This document shows, in pieces, positions 38,490 to 49,501 of a stretch of 64,000 nt of DNA (positions within the stretch are counted from its first letter, which is position 1; each line of letters begins with the position of its first letter). The notes beneath the pieces are model-generated. The model did not search any database, was not told where the DNA came from, and was given only the letters and a program-made list of their open reading frames with translations. A program made the translations under genes and the position numbers. The stretch spans positions 453,795-517,794 of the forward strand of contig NZ_QRBE01000002.1 in NCBI RefSeq assembly GCF_003363155.1. Direction: 5' to 3'. The stretch is from Dyella monticola. GTDB taxonomy: Bacteria; Pseudomonadota; Gammaproteobacteria; Xanthomonadales; Rhodanobacteraceae.

Positions 38490-39416
38490 ATGAGCACTGA
38501 GCCAACCGAGTCTCAGACTGTAGAAGCAACGCAAAACGCGTTCGCAGGGGTGCCCCAGCAGCAGGAAATGCCGCTGGCGGTCGTGCGCGGCGAACCGATC
38601 CTGCAGATGCCGCAGGACCTGTACATTCCGCCGGATGCGCTGGAAGTCATCCTGGAAGCATTCGAAGGACCGTTGGATCTTTTGCTGTACCTGATCCGCC
38701 GGCAGAACCTGGACATTCTCGATATTCCCATTGCCGAGATCACCCGGCAGTACATGGAATACATCGACATGATGCGCGATGTGATGCGCTTGGAACTGGC
38801 CGCTGAATATCTGTTGATGGCGGCGATTCTGGGCGAAATCAAATCGCGGTTGCTGTTGCCGCGCCCCCCCACGGAAGAAGGGTTGGAGGAAGATCCCCGC
38901 GCCGAGCTGGTACGTCGCTTGCAGGAGTACGAGCGCTTCAAGCGGGCCGCCGAGGATATCGACACCCTACCCCGGCTGGAGCGCGACACGGTGGTGGTCT
39001 TGGCCGACGTCGGCGAGCGCAATGTGGTCAAGCTGCCGCCGCCGCTGGATCTGAAGGAAATGCTGCTGGCCCTCAAGGATGTGATGCACCGGGCCGAATT
39101 GTTCGGGCATCACGCCATCAAGCGCGAGGCGCTGAGTGTGCGCCAACGCATGGGTGAGTTGCTGAGCCGCCTGGACGACGATCAGTTTCACCGTTTCGAA
39201 ACGCTGTTCGACGTAAGCGAAGGTCGATTGGGCGTCGTGGTCACCTTCCTGGCCATGCTGGAACTGGCCAAGGAATTCCTCATCAACATCGTGCAGGAAG
39301 AACCGCTGGCTCCGATTTACGTAAAGGCGAATGCCACCTCGTCCGAGGAAGAAGCCGAAGTGGCCGCCGGTGACGATGCTTTCGAAGAACGGAACGCCGC
39401 CTCCGGCGGCGAATAA
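38490..39416 (+). CDS. scpA: Segregation and condensation protein A
   Basis: A 308-residue kleisin that bridges SMC heads with ScpB in the condensin complex. The N-terminal signature FEGPLDLLLYLIRRQNLDI and the DIPIAEITRQYM segment are typical, and the C-terminus has the SMC-binding winged helix (VVTFLAMLELAKE). scpB follows 44 bp downstream. An ATG at 38490 is taken; a TTG just before is also in frame. Confidence 0.95.
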   Translation: MSTEPTESQTVEATQNAFAGVPQQQEMPLAVVRGEPILQMPQDLYIPPDALEVILEAFEGPLDLLLYLIRRQNLDILDIPIAEITRQYMEYIDMMRDVMRLELAAEYLLMAAILGEIKSRLLLPRPPTEEGLEEDPRAELVRRLQEYERFKRAAEDIDTLPRLERDTVVVLADVGERNVVKLPPPLDLKEMLLALKDVMHRAELFGHHAIKREALSVRQRMGELLSRLDDDQFHRFETLFDVSEGRLGVVVTFLAMLELAKEFLINIVQEEPLAPIYVKANATSSEEEAEVAAGDDAFEERNAASGGE

Positions 39417-39460
39417 CGGGCAGCCAAGAACAAAACGGACCCAAACCCGATCACACGCCT

Positions 39461-40393
39461 ATGCAGATCGAGCAACTCAAACCGATTATCGAAGCCGCCC
39501 TGCTTGCCGCCAGCCAACCCTTGAGCGTGGCGCAGCTCGGTGAACTGTTCGTCGAGGAAGACGAAGTCGACCGTGCGCAGATCGCCATGGCCCTGGAGGC
39601 ACTGGCCGAAGACAGCAAGGATCGCGGGGTGGAGCTCAAGGAAGTGGCCTCCGGCTTTCGCTACCAGGTGCGGCAGGATGTGCATCCTTGGGTGTCGCGC
39701 ATGTGGACGGAAAAACCCAGCCGTTATTCACGTGCCTTGCTCGAAACGCTTGCATTGATCGCCTACCGGCAACCCATCACCCGACCGGAAATTGAACAGA
39801 TCCGCGGCGTGGTGGTCTCTTCCAACATCGTCAAGACGCTGGAAGAGCGAGAATGGATTCGCGTGGTGGGCCATCGCGATGTGCCCGGCAAGCCCGCCCT
39901 GTTCGGTACCACGCGCGCTTTTCTCGATTACTTCAACCTTAAATCGCTGGACGAGCTGCCGCCACTCTCCGAAATTCGCGACATGGAAGATCCGCAGCTT
40001 CGCCTGGATGACGAATCCTTCCCGCCGAGACCGATTCGCGACCTTCCGATCGATCCCGACGCTGAAGGTGAAACCGCTGACGAGGCCTCCGAAGGCGAAG
40101 CCGATATCCGTGAAAGTACCGACCGCATCGATCACGACGAAACAACTGCCAACGAAGAAAGCAACGTCAACGTAAGCCATCAAGCGCATGCCGATGCGTT
40201 ATCCGAAGAAGGCCACGAAGACACCCCATCATCGCTCCGCCCGCAAGAACCCCCATCCCCGCACGACGCAGCCGCCAACGAAGCGAGCGAGGTCGTCGAA
40301 GAAACCCACCCGTCCACTGCCGACGAGGCAGCGGACCACGCGGACGCCGCTGAAGGCTCCGCCGAGCAAGACACCGAGGAGTACCGCGCATGA
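39461..40393 (+). CDS. scpB: Segregation and condensation protein B with long acidic tail
   Basis: A 310-residue condensin partner. The first ~185 residues hold the two winged helices (IIEAALLAASQPLSVAQLG, then YSRALLETLALIAYRQPI), the normal size of ScpB. After the last homologous segment (FFLDYFNLKSLDELPPL) a tail of about 110 residues is rich in Glu, Asp and Ala and lacks predicted structure. It overlaps rluB by 4 bp (ATGA). The tail is unusual and is listed as a finding. Confidence 0.93.
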   Translation: MQIEQLKPIIEAALLAASQPLSVAQLGELFVEEDEVDRAQIAMALEALAEDSKDRGVELKEVASGFRYQVRQDVHPWVSRMWTEKPSRYSRALLETLALIAYRQPITRPEIEQIRGVVVSSNIVKTLEEREWIRVVGHRDVPGKPALFGTTRAFLDYFNLKSLDELPPLSEIRDMEDPQLRLDDESFPPRPIRDLPIDPDAEGETADEASEGEADIRESTDRIDHDETTANEESNVNVSHQAHADALSEEGHEDTPSSLRPQEPPSPHDAAANEASEVVEETHPSTADEAADHADAAEGSAEQDTEEYRA

Positions 40394-41769
40394 ATGCGCC
40401 GCAAAAATCCGTATTGAGCCTCAAGCGCGCAACGCCGCCTGAAAACACACCGCAGATCGAAGAACGCCTGCACAAAGTGCTCGCCAACGCCGGGCTCGGC
40501 TCGCGCCGCATGCTGGAGCAACGCATCCAGGCCGGTGAAGTGGACGTCAACGGCAGTCCCGCCACCATCGGCGCCAGCGTTCGCGCCGGTGATCGCGTGA
40601 CGATCGACAGCAAGCAATTCGTTGTCGCCACCGACAGTCGCGATGACGCCGAAGTGCTGGTCTATCACAAGCCCGAAGGCGTGGTCACCACGCGCGAAGA
40701 CCCGGAAGGTCGTCCCACCGTATTCGAACAGCTGCCGCGACTGAAAGGCGCGCGCTGGGTTGCCGTGGGCCGCCTCGATATCAACACCACTGGCCTGCTG
40801 CTGCTCACCACCGATGGCGAGCTTGCCAATGCGCTGATGCATCCGCGTAATGGCCTGGAGCGCGAATACCTGTGCCGCGTGCACGGTGAGGTGCCCGATG
40901 AAGTGATCGAAAAACTCAAAGCGGGCGTTGAACTGGAAGACGGTCCTGCCCGCTTCGACGAGATTGGCATCATCAGCCGCGGCGGTAGCCATAGCTGGTT
41001 CCGCGTAGTGATTCGCGAGGGTCGCAATCGCGAAGTTCGCCGCTTGTGGGATTCGCAAGGTTTTCTCGTCAGCCGCCTCAAGCGCATCCGCTATGGCGGT
41101 ATCGAATTGCCGCGCATGTTGCGTCGAGGTGATTGCGAAGCGCTGGGCGAGGAGACTGTAAAGGAACTGCGCAAGACCGCTGGCCTGGGTGCTCCCCAAC
41201 CGGTGCTCACGTTAAGTCCCGTGCTGCATCAGCGCCGCGCGCCGCGTAATGTCACGGAATACCGCCCCGAAAAAGGCAGTAGCACCGCATGGAGCGGTGG
41301 CTATCACGATGAGGCGCGCGAATTGCGCGCGTTCGACCGTATTCGCGAAGAACAACCTGCACGCGGCAAGCGTCGTCGCGCCAATCCCAATCGCGAAGTG
41401 AACGGCAATGTGGCCGCGCCGGAGCGCCAGAAGAAAAAGGTCCAGAAGAAGAAGCGCGGCATTGGCCCGGGCCAGGAACTGCCGCCTGCTCGCACGTGGT
41501 TCGCCGGTGACTCCCGCGAGGGCGCGCGTACGCAGGGCGGTGGTGGTTACGGCCAGCAGGGGCACGGTAATCGTCGCAGCGGCGGCGGTGGTACCAGTGG
41601 CGGCACCAGTAGCGGTGGCGGTGGTAATCCGTATGGCGGGTTCAATGCCAGTGGAAACAACCGCAATAACCGCAGCAGTCGCCCGGCTGGTGGTCGCCCG
41701 CAGCGCGGCAATCGTCCGCACGGACAAGGTGGCGGTGGCGGTGGTGGCGGCAATCGCGGCAATCGCTGA
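40390..41769 (+). CDS. rluB: 23S rRNA pseudouridine(2605) synthase with Gly-rich tail
   Basis: A 459-residue pseudouridine synthase. An S4 RNA-binding domain (LHKVLANAGLGSRRMLEQRI) leads to the RsuA/RluB catalytic domain with the catalytic Asp in GRLDINTTGLLL. The last ~130 residues form a basic, then Gly/Asn/Arg-rich, low-complexity tail with runs of GGGG. Such tails on RluB occur in related species but vary in length. It follows scpB with a 4-bp overlap. Confidence 0.94.
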   Translation: MNAPQKSVLSLKRATPPENTPQIEERLHKVLANAGLGSRRMLEQRIQAGEVDVNGSPATIGASVRAGDRVTIDSKQFVVATDSRDDAEVLVYHKPEGVVTTREDPEGRPTVFEQLPRLKGARWVAVGRLDINTTGLLLLTTDGELANALMHPRNGLEREYLCRVHGEVPDEVIEKLKAGVELEDGPARFDEIGIISRGGSHSWFRVVIREGRNREVRRLWDSQGFLVSRLKRIRYGGIELPRMLRRGDCEALGEETVKELRKTAGLGAPQPVLTLSPVLHQRRAPRNVTEYRPEKGSSTAWSGGYHDEARELRAFDRIREEQPARGKRRRANPNREVNGNVAAPERQKKKVQKKKRGIGPGQELPPARTWFAGDSREGARTQGGGGYGQQGHGNRRSGGGGTSGGTSSGGGGNPYGGFNASGNNRNNRSSRPAGGRPQRGNRPHGQGGGGGGGGNRGNR

Positions 41770-41789
41770 GCCTCTGTTTAGCACCTTCC

Positions 41790-42134
41790 GTGATCCGCAT
41801 CTATCACAACAACCGTTGCTCCAAATCGCGCGCTGCGCTTGCCTTGCTGGAGCAGCATGGCAAGCCGTTCGAGGTCATCCATTACCTCGAAACGCCGCCC
41901 AGCATCGGTGAATTTAAAAAGCTGCTGTCGCAACTCGGTATCAGTGCACGGCAATTGCTGCGTGCTGGCGAAGACGAGTACCGCCAGCTCGGTCTTGATG
42001 ACACCTCGCTAAGCGACGATGCGCTGATTGCGGCGATGGTGAAACATCCGCGCTTGATCGAGCGGCCCATTGTGATCGCCGATGGGAAAGCCGTGATCGG
42101 GCGTCCGCCGGAAAAGCTGTTGGAAATTCTTTAG
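41790..42134 (+). CDS. arsC: ArsC-like glutaredoxin-dependent arsenate reductase
   Basis: A 114-residue thioredoxin-fold protein with Cys10 in NRCSKSR as catalytic residue and the HPRLIERPIVI arginine segment. The GTG start lies 20 bp after rluB, so it is probably transcribed with it. No arsenite pump or ArsR gene is nearby, so a role in arsenate resistance is likely but not shown. Confidence 0.88.
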   Translation: MIRIYHNNRCSKSRAALALLEQHGKPFEVIHYLETPPSIGEFKKLLSQLGISARQLLRAGEDEYRQLGLDDTSLSDDALIAAMVKHPRLIERPIVIADGKAVIGRPPEKLLEIL

Positions 42135-42183
42135 GAATCATCGAACACGCTGCCTGACGCACGAGTCGGCTCCAGATAGTTCG

Positions 42184-42792
42184 TCACAAGCTTGTACCCA
42201 TGCCGCCAAATGCCATGCGCATGGCGTGATCGCACACGTCACTGGGCCATTGGGCAATGAGCGAAGCAAACTTCGCCGGATCGTTGGCAAACAAGGCGCG
42301 TGAGGCTTCCTCGAAACCAGGCATATCCCCAGCCATGGCCGACATGAAGTGATAGGCGCGTTCCTGCAGCGCGCGTATCTGGTCGCGCTCGCCGTTCCTG
42401 TGCCGAGCTTCCTCCACCAGCTTGCGCAACGCCACGGAAGGACCGCCCGGTTGGGCCGCCAACCATTCCCAATGCCTGGGAAGCAAGGTCACCTCACGTG
42501 CAACAACGCCCAGCTTGGGCCGCCCTCTTCCGCGCGGCGTTTCGTCGGAACCCAGCCCGGTCACGCTATCGGCCGAGGTGGCCGGGTAGCGGGCTAGTAC
42601 CTCATCATCCGTGCCACGCGTGTCGAGGTCGATGGAACGTCCGGTGCTATCGTCAAAAATCAGGATCGGCTTGCCGCCGCCGCCTTCGGCAGCGATCTTC
42701 ACCGCTAACGCGATGACGTGAAGCGGCCCAGACGCCAAGCGGCGATAGCCCTGAAAGCTGGTGTAGGAGGCGGAAGGTCTCGTCTTGGTCAT
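42184..42792 (-). CDS. DUF2239 family protein
   Basis: A 202-residue protein matching DUF2239 (PF09998). It has N-terminal FQGYRRLASG, a central GRGRPKLGVVAREVTLLPRHWEWLA block, and a C-terminal helix bundle. The GRGRPKLGV segment resembles a ribosome- or DNA-contact patch of small regulatory proteins. No signal peptide. Its promoter region carries two palindromic sites (42816-42863). Function unknown. Confidence 0.85.
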   Translation of the reverse strand: MTKTRPSASYTSFQGYRRLASGPLHVIALAVKIAAEGGGGKPILIFDDSTGRSIDLDTRGTDDEVLARYPATSADSVTGLGSDETPRGRGRPKLGVVAREVTLLPRHWEWLAAQPGGPSVALRKLVEEARHRNGERDQIRALQERAYHFMSAMAGDMPGFEEASRALFANDPAKFASLIAQWPSDVCDHAMRMAFGGMGTSL

Positions 42793-42815
42793 GAGCGGTC
42801 CTTGGCGGTGACATT

Positions 42816-42863
42816 ATTTTACCCGGATAAAATAGCTGACACAATATCGCCCGGGTAAAATTT
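42816..42863. promoter_or_regulatory. Palindromic operator sites upstream of DUF2239
   Basis: ATTTTACCCGGATAAAAT (42816-42833) is a near-perfect palindrome, and a second site CGCCCGGGTAAAATT follows at 42849-42863. The shared element is CCCGG next to TAAAAT. They lie about 24-70 bp upstream of the DUF2239 start. Such spacing suggests repressor operators, but the regulator is not in the window. Confidence 0.55.
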
Positions 42864-42878
42864 TTAGCACGCATGAAA

Positions 42879-42900
42879 AAGGCCGCCCGAAGGCGGCCTT
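42879..42900 (-). terminator. Terminator after ftsH
   Basis: AAGGCCGCC-CGAA-GGCGGCCTT is a perfect hairpin with T5 on the minus strand, 17 bp past the ftsH stop. Confidence 0.85.
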
Positions 42901-42917
42901 GTGTCTTGTGACCCAGC

Positions 42918-44848
<1,931 letters not shown>

Positions 44849-44852
<4 letters not shown>

Positions 44853-45499
44853 GCGCGGTTCTCGCCAGTTTGCCGGCCATCCGGTCGATAACCGGTAGCC
44901 AGCGCATACACCTCCCGCGAACGCGCGCGTGAGGCCTTAGGTTTACGCATACTTACGCGCGTGAACGCGGCGCGCAAGGTACGCAGGTAATCATCAAAGC
45001 CTGTGCCCTGGAATAGCTTGATTAGAAACGCTCCGTCCGGTTTGAGCCAGTGCCTTGAAAAATCAAGCGCTAATTCCGCCAAGTCCATGGCCCGGATTTG
45101 ATCAGCCAGTGCCACACCACTCATATTGGGGGCCATGTCCGACAGCACAAGATCGAGTTTCCGGCCTTCCAAGCGCTCTTCCAACGCCCGCAGAACGGTT
45201 TCTTCACGGAAATCGCCCTGCAGGAAATCCACGCCGGCAATACCTTGCATGGGGAGGATATCCAGGGCAACCACAGTACCACTATCACCCAGCCGCTGCC
45301 GTACGAGCTGCGACCAGCCACCAGGCGCCGCACCAAGGTCAACCACACGCATGCCCGGCTTCAACAGGTGATCGCGATCGATCAGTTCTTCCAGCTTGAA
45401 GACAGCGCGCGAGCGCAGCCCTTCGGCCTGGGCCTTTTTGACGTAGACATCATCGAAGTGCTCCCGAAGCCAGCGGGAACTGCTCTTGCTGCGTGGCAT
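44849..45499 (-). CDS. rlmE: 23S rRNA (uridine-2'-O)-methyltransferase
   Basis: A 216-residue RrmJ/FtsJ enzyme that methylates U2552 in the A loop. SAM motif [11 protein letters not shown], catalytic residues of the KDKE set within [16 protein letters not shown] and FLIKLFQG. Divergent from yhbY and coupled to ftsH, as in many gammaproteobacteria. Confidence 0.96.
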
Positions 45500-45576
45500 G
45501 GGTCGGCAGAGGGACCGGGAACAGGGGGACCCATGATAACCTTTAAGATTACCTTGCAGTGCATCTGAGTCTGAAC

Positions 45577-45873
45577 ATGGCCATTTCCCCTTCCCAACGG
45601 CGCTATTTGCGCAGCCTCGCCCACGATCTTCATCCGGTGATCTTGCTGGGCGCCAAAGGCGCCTCCGAGGCGGTGGTGAAGGAGCTCGACCTTGCCCTCT
45701 CGCACCATGAGCTGGTGAAAGTGAAGCTCTCCGGCGGCGACAAAGATGAGCGCGAGGAGCAGATCCAGACCTTGGTGGACGGCACCGGAGCCGAAAGCGT
45801 GCAACAGATCGGCCATGTCGTGGTGCTGTTCCGGCGCAACGAGGATGACCCTCGCCTCGCCCTGCCGCGTTGA
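45577..45873 (+). CDS. yhbY: CRS1/YhbY-type RNA-binding protein
   Basis: A 98-residue CRM domain protein that associates with pre-50S ribosomes. The GxxG RNA-binding loop occurs as LLGAKGASE, and the segment [18 protein letters not shown] is typical. Divergent from rlmE, the usual neighbour. ATG 45577 chosen; an upstream in-frame ATG adds six residues. Confidence 0.93.
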   Translation: MAISPSQRRYLRSLAHDLHPVILLGAKGASEAVVKELDLALSHHELVKVKLSGGDKDEREEQIQTLVDGTGAESVQQIGHVVVLFRRNEDDPRLALPR

Positions 45874-45882
45874 GGTGTCATC

Positions 45883-46260
45883 ATGGATCTGTCGCTGGAC
45901 CGCCATGGTGATTACCTGTTTGTCCGTCGCGTCACCGAACGCACGATAACGGTCGTCGACCGCGAATTGACTGCCAGCTTTTTGCTTTCACCCCAGCGCG
46001 CGGTAGAGCAATGGCCCGTGACCAGCTCGCAGGCGCTGGCTGAGCATCACGTCGAGGCCGTGCTCGAACTCAACCCCGAAGTCGTGCTGCTTGGTACCGG
46101 TACGCGTCAGCAATTTCCGCCGGCGGCGTTCATGGCTGGTTTTTTGCGCAAAGGCATCGGCATTGAAGTCATGGACAACGCCGCTGCCGCGCGTACTTAC
46201 GACCTGCTTGCCGGCGAGGGACGCAAAGTCGTGGCGGCGTTCATTCTTCCCGCCAACTGA
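45883..46260 (+). CDS. Mth938-like domain protein
   Basis: A 125-residue single-domain protein of the DUF498/Mth938/NDUFAF3 type, with the segments LNPEVVLLGTGTRQQFP and GIGIEVMDNAAAARTYDLL. The eukaryotic relatives assist complex I assembly; the bacterial role is unclear. It begins 9 bp after yhbY and probably shares its transcript. Convergent with nlpD. Confidence 0.86.
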   Translation: MDLSLDRHGDYLFVRRVTERTITVVDRELTASFLLSPQRAVEQWPVTSSQALAEHHVEAVLELNPEVVLLGTGTRQQFPPAAFMAGFLRKGIGIEVMDNAAAARTYDLLAGEGRKVVAAFILPAN

Positions 46261-46280
46261 TCCTGCCTAGACGAGCACGC

Positions 46281-47225
46281 TCAACGCGACGGCAGGTAAT
46301 CGAGCGGATCCACCGGATTGCCATCCTTGCGGATCTGGAACTGAAGCTCATCGCGCGAACTGCCGGTCGAGCCCATTTCGGCGATCTGCTGCCCGGCCTT
46401 CACCTGCTGCCCTTCCGTGACTAGCCGCTTGCGGTTGTGTCCGTATGCGGAAAGGAAGCTATCGTTGTGCTTGATGATGATCAGCTCACCGTAACCCACC
46501 AAGCCGTTGCCGCTGTACACGACAACCCCATCAGCGGCTGCGACCACTGGATCACCAGCCTTCCCCGCAATGTCGATACCCGGAATGGCCGCATTCGATT
46601 GAAAGCGTCCAACCACCGAACCGGACGCCGGCCAGTGCCACTTCACACCACCTGCCACGCGTGCACCGCCAGTGCTCGCCACCATCGGCGTAGCAGCCAC
46701 TGCGGGTGCCGCGGGAACATTCGTTGCAGCGGACGATGCGGGGCTCGGCTGAACCGAATGTGCTGACGGCACCGGCACCACGGCAACCGGACTCGTATGC
46801 GTGGGCGCCGGTGTAACCGGTGTTGTTTCGACCGACTGGAACACGGGTGCCGGCACCCCAGGCGATGATGTTTTAGCCACCACTGGCGGCGGTGCATGTG
46901 CAGGCGGCGCGCCATACCCAGGCAGCTTCAAGAGCTGCCCCGGCCAGATGGTGTAAGGCTCTGCGATGCCGTTGATCCTGGCGACTTCGCGAAAATCCGT
47001 ACCATTGCGAAACGCAATGGAATAAAGCGTATCGCCTTTGACTACGGTGTAGGTGCCGGCTTCATGCGCTGCCGGCACAGGACGAGGGGCGCCCTGCGCA
47101 CCCGGAGGCGGTTGCACCACGACCGTGCTGCAACCGGTCATGAGTAACGCTATAGCGGCAATTGCGGACCATCGCATCCATCCATTCATGCGCGTGAGCA
47201 TAGCGGGGTCGCGCAGAGTTTTCAT
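46281..47225 (-). CDS. nlpD: NlpD-type lipoprotein with LysM and degenerate LytM domains
   Basis: A 314-residue outer-membrane lipoprotein, lipobox LLMTGC near residue 32. A LysM domain (YTVVKGDTLYSIAFRNG) is followed by a Pro/Ala/Thr linker and a C-terminal LytM domain. The LytM zinc residues are lost: the segment PGIDIAG lacks the usual His, and LQFQIRK replaces LHFxIRK. It therefore probably activates an amidase (AmiC in E. coli) rather than cutting peptidoglycan. rpoS, the usual downstream gene, is absent. Confidence 0.92.
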   Translation of the reverse strand: MKTLRDPAMLTRMNGWMRWSAIAAIALLMTGCSTVVVQPPPGAQGAPRPVPAAHEAGTYTVVKGDTLYSIAFRNGTDFREVARINGIAEPYTIWPGQLLKLPGYGAPPAHAPPPVVAKTSSPGVPAPVFQSVETTPVTPAPTHTSPVAVVPVPSAHSVQPSPASSAATNVPAAPAVAATPMVASTGGARVAGGVKWHWPASGSVVGRFQSNAAIPGIDIAGKAGDPVVAAADGVVVYSGNGLVGYGELIIIKHNDSFLSAYGHNRKRLVTEGQQVKAGQQIAEMGSTGSSRDELQFQIRKDGNPVDPLDYLPSR

Positions 47226-47252
47226 GCGATCACCATGAATGACCGCTCGTGG

Positions 47253-47861
47253 CTAGTGCTTGATCAGCCACCACCCGGCGAGGGCGGCCAACACCGCGAG
47301 TGCCGCCCAGCCGATCCATTCGATGTGCTTGTGCAGAATCCGCTCCGCACGCTCGCCAAAGATGCGAATCAGCAAAGCCAGCAACCACACGCGCTTGCCG
47401 CGTCCGAGCAGGATGCATACCAGGAACGGAAGCACTGGCACGCCGACGATGCCGGACGCCCAGGTAACGAACTTCATCGGCACCACTGGCTGCAGCGCTG
47501 CAAGCATCAATACCAGCAGCATTTCCAGCCAATGCTGATTCATCTGCGCACGCAGGCTTTCCACGCCACGCTCGATCGAATCGTACAGATGCAAGGACTG
47601 CAGCAAAGGCGTCAGCGCGTGAAAGGCCCAGTGCCCAAGGCTGTATCCCACCAACGAGCCGAGCAGCGAAAACAGCAGACTGATGTTTGCGTAGAAAAAT
47701 GCCCGGTGGCGTTTGCCGAGCATCATCGGCGCCAGCATCACTTCCGGCATGACCGGAAAAATGAAGGCCTCCACGAAACTCAGGCCACATAAGTAGTACA
47801 CCGCTCTGCGGTCGCGCGCCCAGACCAGAACGCGCGCATAAAGTCTTCCAAAGAGCCGCAT
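47253..47861 (-). CDS. YqaA/DedA-like membrane protein
   Basis: A 202-residue multi-pass SNARE-associated/DedA-type protein. Hydrophobic helices include FVEAFIFPVMPEVMLAPMM and VVPMKFVTWASGIVGVPVLPF, with the conserved E-x-F-P and PMK-type loops. Its ATG shares one base with the pcm stop. Related DedA proteins flip phospholipids or undecaprenyl phosphate; specificity here is not known. Confidence 0.85.
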   Translation of the reverse strand: MRLFGRLYARVLVWARDRRAVYYLCGLSFVEAFIFPVMPEVMLAPMMLGKRHRAFFYANISLLFSLLGSLVGYSLGHWAFHALTPLLQSLHLYDSIERGVESLRAQMNQHWLEMLLVLMLAALQPVVPMKFVTWASGIVGVPVLPFLVCILLGRGKRVWLLALLIRIFGERAERILHKHIEWIGWAALAVLAALAGWWLIKH

Positions 47862-48556
47862 CAGCCGATACCGCCCAGCAAGGGTACAAAGCTCACCGCT
47901 GCCAATTCTTCCTGCATGAAATCGCCTTTGCCGTCGCCGCGCATGCGGATCAAGGTTTGACTGCTGGGAGAGCCGACCGGCGCCACCAGTACTCCGTCCG
48001 GACTCAACTGATCGAGAATTTGGGTGGGGATGGCATCGCCTGCCGCCGTGAGGATGATGGCGTCGAACGGCGCTTCAGTTGTCCAGCCCAGCTTGCCGTC
48101 GTCATGGCGCGAGCGGATGTTCTCAATGCCAAGCTGCCGGAACCGCCGACGCGCCTGGCGCAGCAATTCCTCGATCCGCTCCACCGTATAAAGCTGCGGC
48201 ACCAGTTGCGACAACACCACGGCCTGATAGCCCGAGCCGGTGCCGATCTCCAGCACCTTCTGCGGGCGTCCCGACTTGGCGTCGAACGGTTCGAGCAGTG
48301 CTTCGGTCATGCGTGCGACCACCCACGGCTGCGAGATGGTTTGTCCATGGCCGATCGGCAGCGCCGTGTTTTCATAGGCACGCGAGTGCATCGCCTGATC
48401 GATGAAGTGATGACGCGGCAGATTGCGCATCACATCGAGCACGCGCTGATCGCGGATGCCCTCTTCCTTCAATTTTGCGATGAGCCGATCGCGTGCGCGC
48501 TGCGAGGTCATTCCCTCGCCTTTCAATACGGACGGTGGCAGCGGATGAATGGCCAT
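47861..48556 (-). CDS. pcm: Protein-L-isoaspartate O-methyltransferase
   Basis: A 231-residue repair enzyme for isoaspartyl residues. SAM motif [14 protein letters not shown] and the family segments [19 protein letters not shown] and [10 protein letters not shown] are clear. ATG 48556 gives the length seen in relatives (15 residues before [10 protein letters not shown]); ATG 48511 with a strong GAGGGA site is an alternative. It directly follows surE. Confidence 0.95.
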   Translation of the reverse strand: MAIHPLPPSVLKGEGMTSQRARDRLIAKLKEEGIRDQRVLDVMRNLPRHHFIDQAMHSRAYENTALPIGHGQTISQPWVVARMTEALLEPFDAKSGRPQKVLEIGTGSGYQAVVLSQLVPQLYTVERIEELLRQARRRFRQLGIENIRSRHDDGKLGWTTEAPFDAIILTAAGDAIPTQILDQLSPDGVLVAPVGSPSSQTLIRMRGDGKGDFMQEELAAVSFVPLLGGIG

Positions 48557-48557
48557 C

Positions 48558-49352
48558 TCACGCGGCCTCGCCACTGGTTGTGTCACCCATGCCTTCGCTC
48601 AACGCGCGTACCCAAGTGCTGACTTTTTCGAGCGCTTGGAAACGGGTGAGGTCTACATGGATAGGCGTCACCGAAATGTAGCCACGCTGCACCGCGTTGA
48701 AATCTGTGCCGGGGCCTGCATCTTCCACGTCACCCGCAGGGCCAATCCACCAGATCGGCTTGCCGCGTGGGTCGTTCTGCCGGATACATGGCGCGGAACG
48801 GTGACGCCTCCCCAAGCGCGTGGTTTCGAACCCGTGAATGTCAGCCCAGGGGCGATCCGGCACGTTCACGTTGAGGATGGTATCGGCCGGCAGTGGATCG
48901 ACCAGGAGACGTTCCATCAACATCACCACGGCCTTGGCGGCCGATTCGTAATGCTCACCTTTGTGGTCCTTGCTGACCAGCGAGACCGCAATGGCCGGCA
49001 GACCGAGAAAGCGCCCTTCCATGGCCGCAGAAACGGTACCCGAATAAATCACGTCGTCGCCGAGGTTGGCGGTGTTGTTGATACCGGAGACCACGATGTC
49101 CGGCTCGTGTTCGAGCATGCCAGCCAGCGCCAGATGCACACAATCGGTGGGCGTGCCCGCTATGCGGTAGTAACCGTTGTCCATCCGCGATACGCGAATT
49201 GGTACGTCGAGCGTGAGTGAATTGCTGGCCCCGGAACGATCCCGGTCAGGCGCCACCACCGTCACCTGGCCCACCGCGCCCAGACGCTCGGCGAGCACGC
49301 GGATACCGGGCGCATCCACGCCATCGTCGTTGGAAACGAGTACTCGCATCAT
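48558..49352 (-). CDS. surE: 5'/3'-nucleotidase SurE
   Basis: A 264-residue metal-dependent nucleotidase. The N-terminal [11 protein letters not shown] holds the metal-binding Asp pair, and [18 protein letters not shown] is the second signature. Two adjacent ATGs (49352, 49349) are possible starts. First of the surE-pcm-yqaA-nlpD run on the minus strand. Confidence 0.96.
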   Translation of the reverse strand: MMRVLVSNDDGVDAPGIRVLAERLGAVGQVTVVAPDRDRSGASNSLTLDVPIRVSRMDNGYYRIAGTPTDCVHLALAGMLEHEPDIVVSGINNTANLGDDVIYSGTVSAAMEGRFLGLPAIAVSLVSKDHKGEHYESAAKAVVMLMERLLVDPLPADTILNVNVPDRPWADIHGFETTRLGRRHRSAPCIRQNDPRGKPIWWIGPAGDVEDAGPGTDFNAVQRGYISVTPIHVDLTRFQALEKVSTWVRALSEGMGDTTSGEAA

Positions 49353-49501
49353 GATCCGTTCAAGCTAATGCCTGGCATGCGCCGCCACGTGGCCGCACGC
49401 ACCCTGATTCCTGGGAGTCTAACCGAGCTGACGGTTTGTTTCACCGGCGTTTTTTTCGCCTGCCGCAGCGTGACGGCGCCGCATTCGTTACGATGATGGG
49501 C

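Noticed and set aside
37930-38490. 186-codon plus-strand frame before scpA
   Set aside because: Arg/Pro/Gly-rich with no recognisable domain and no convincing ribosome site; listed only as a gap.
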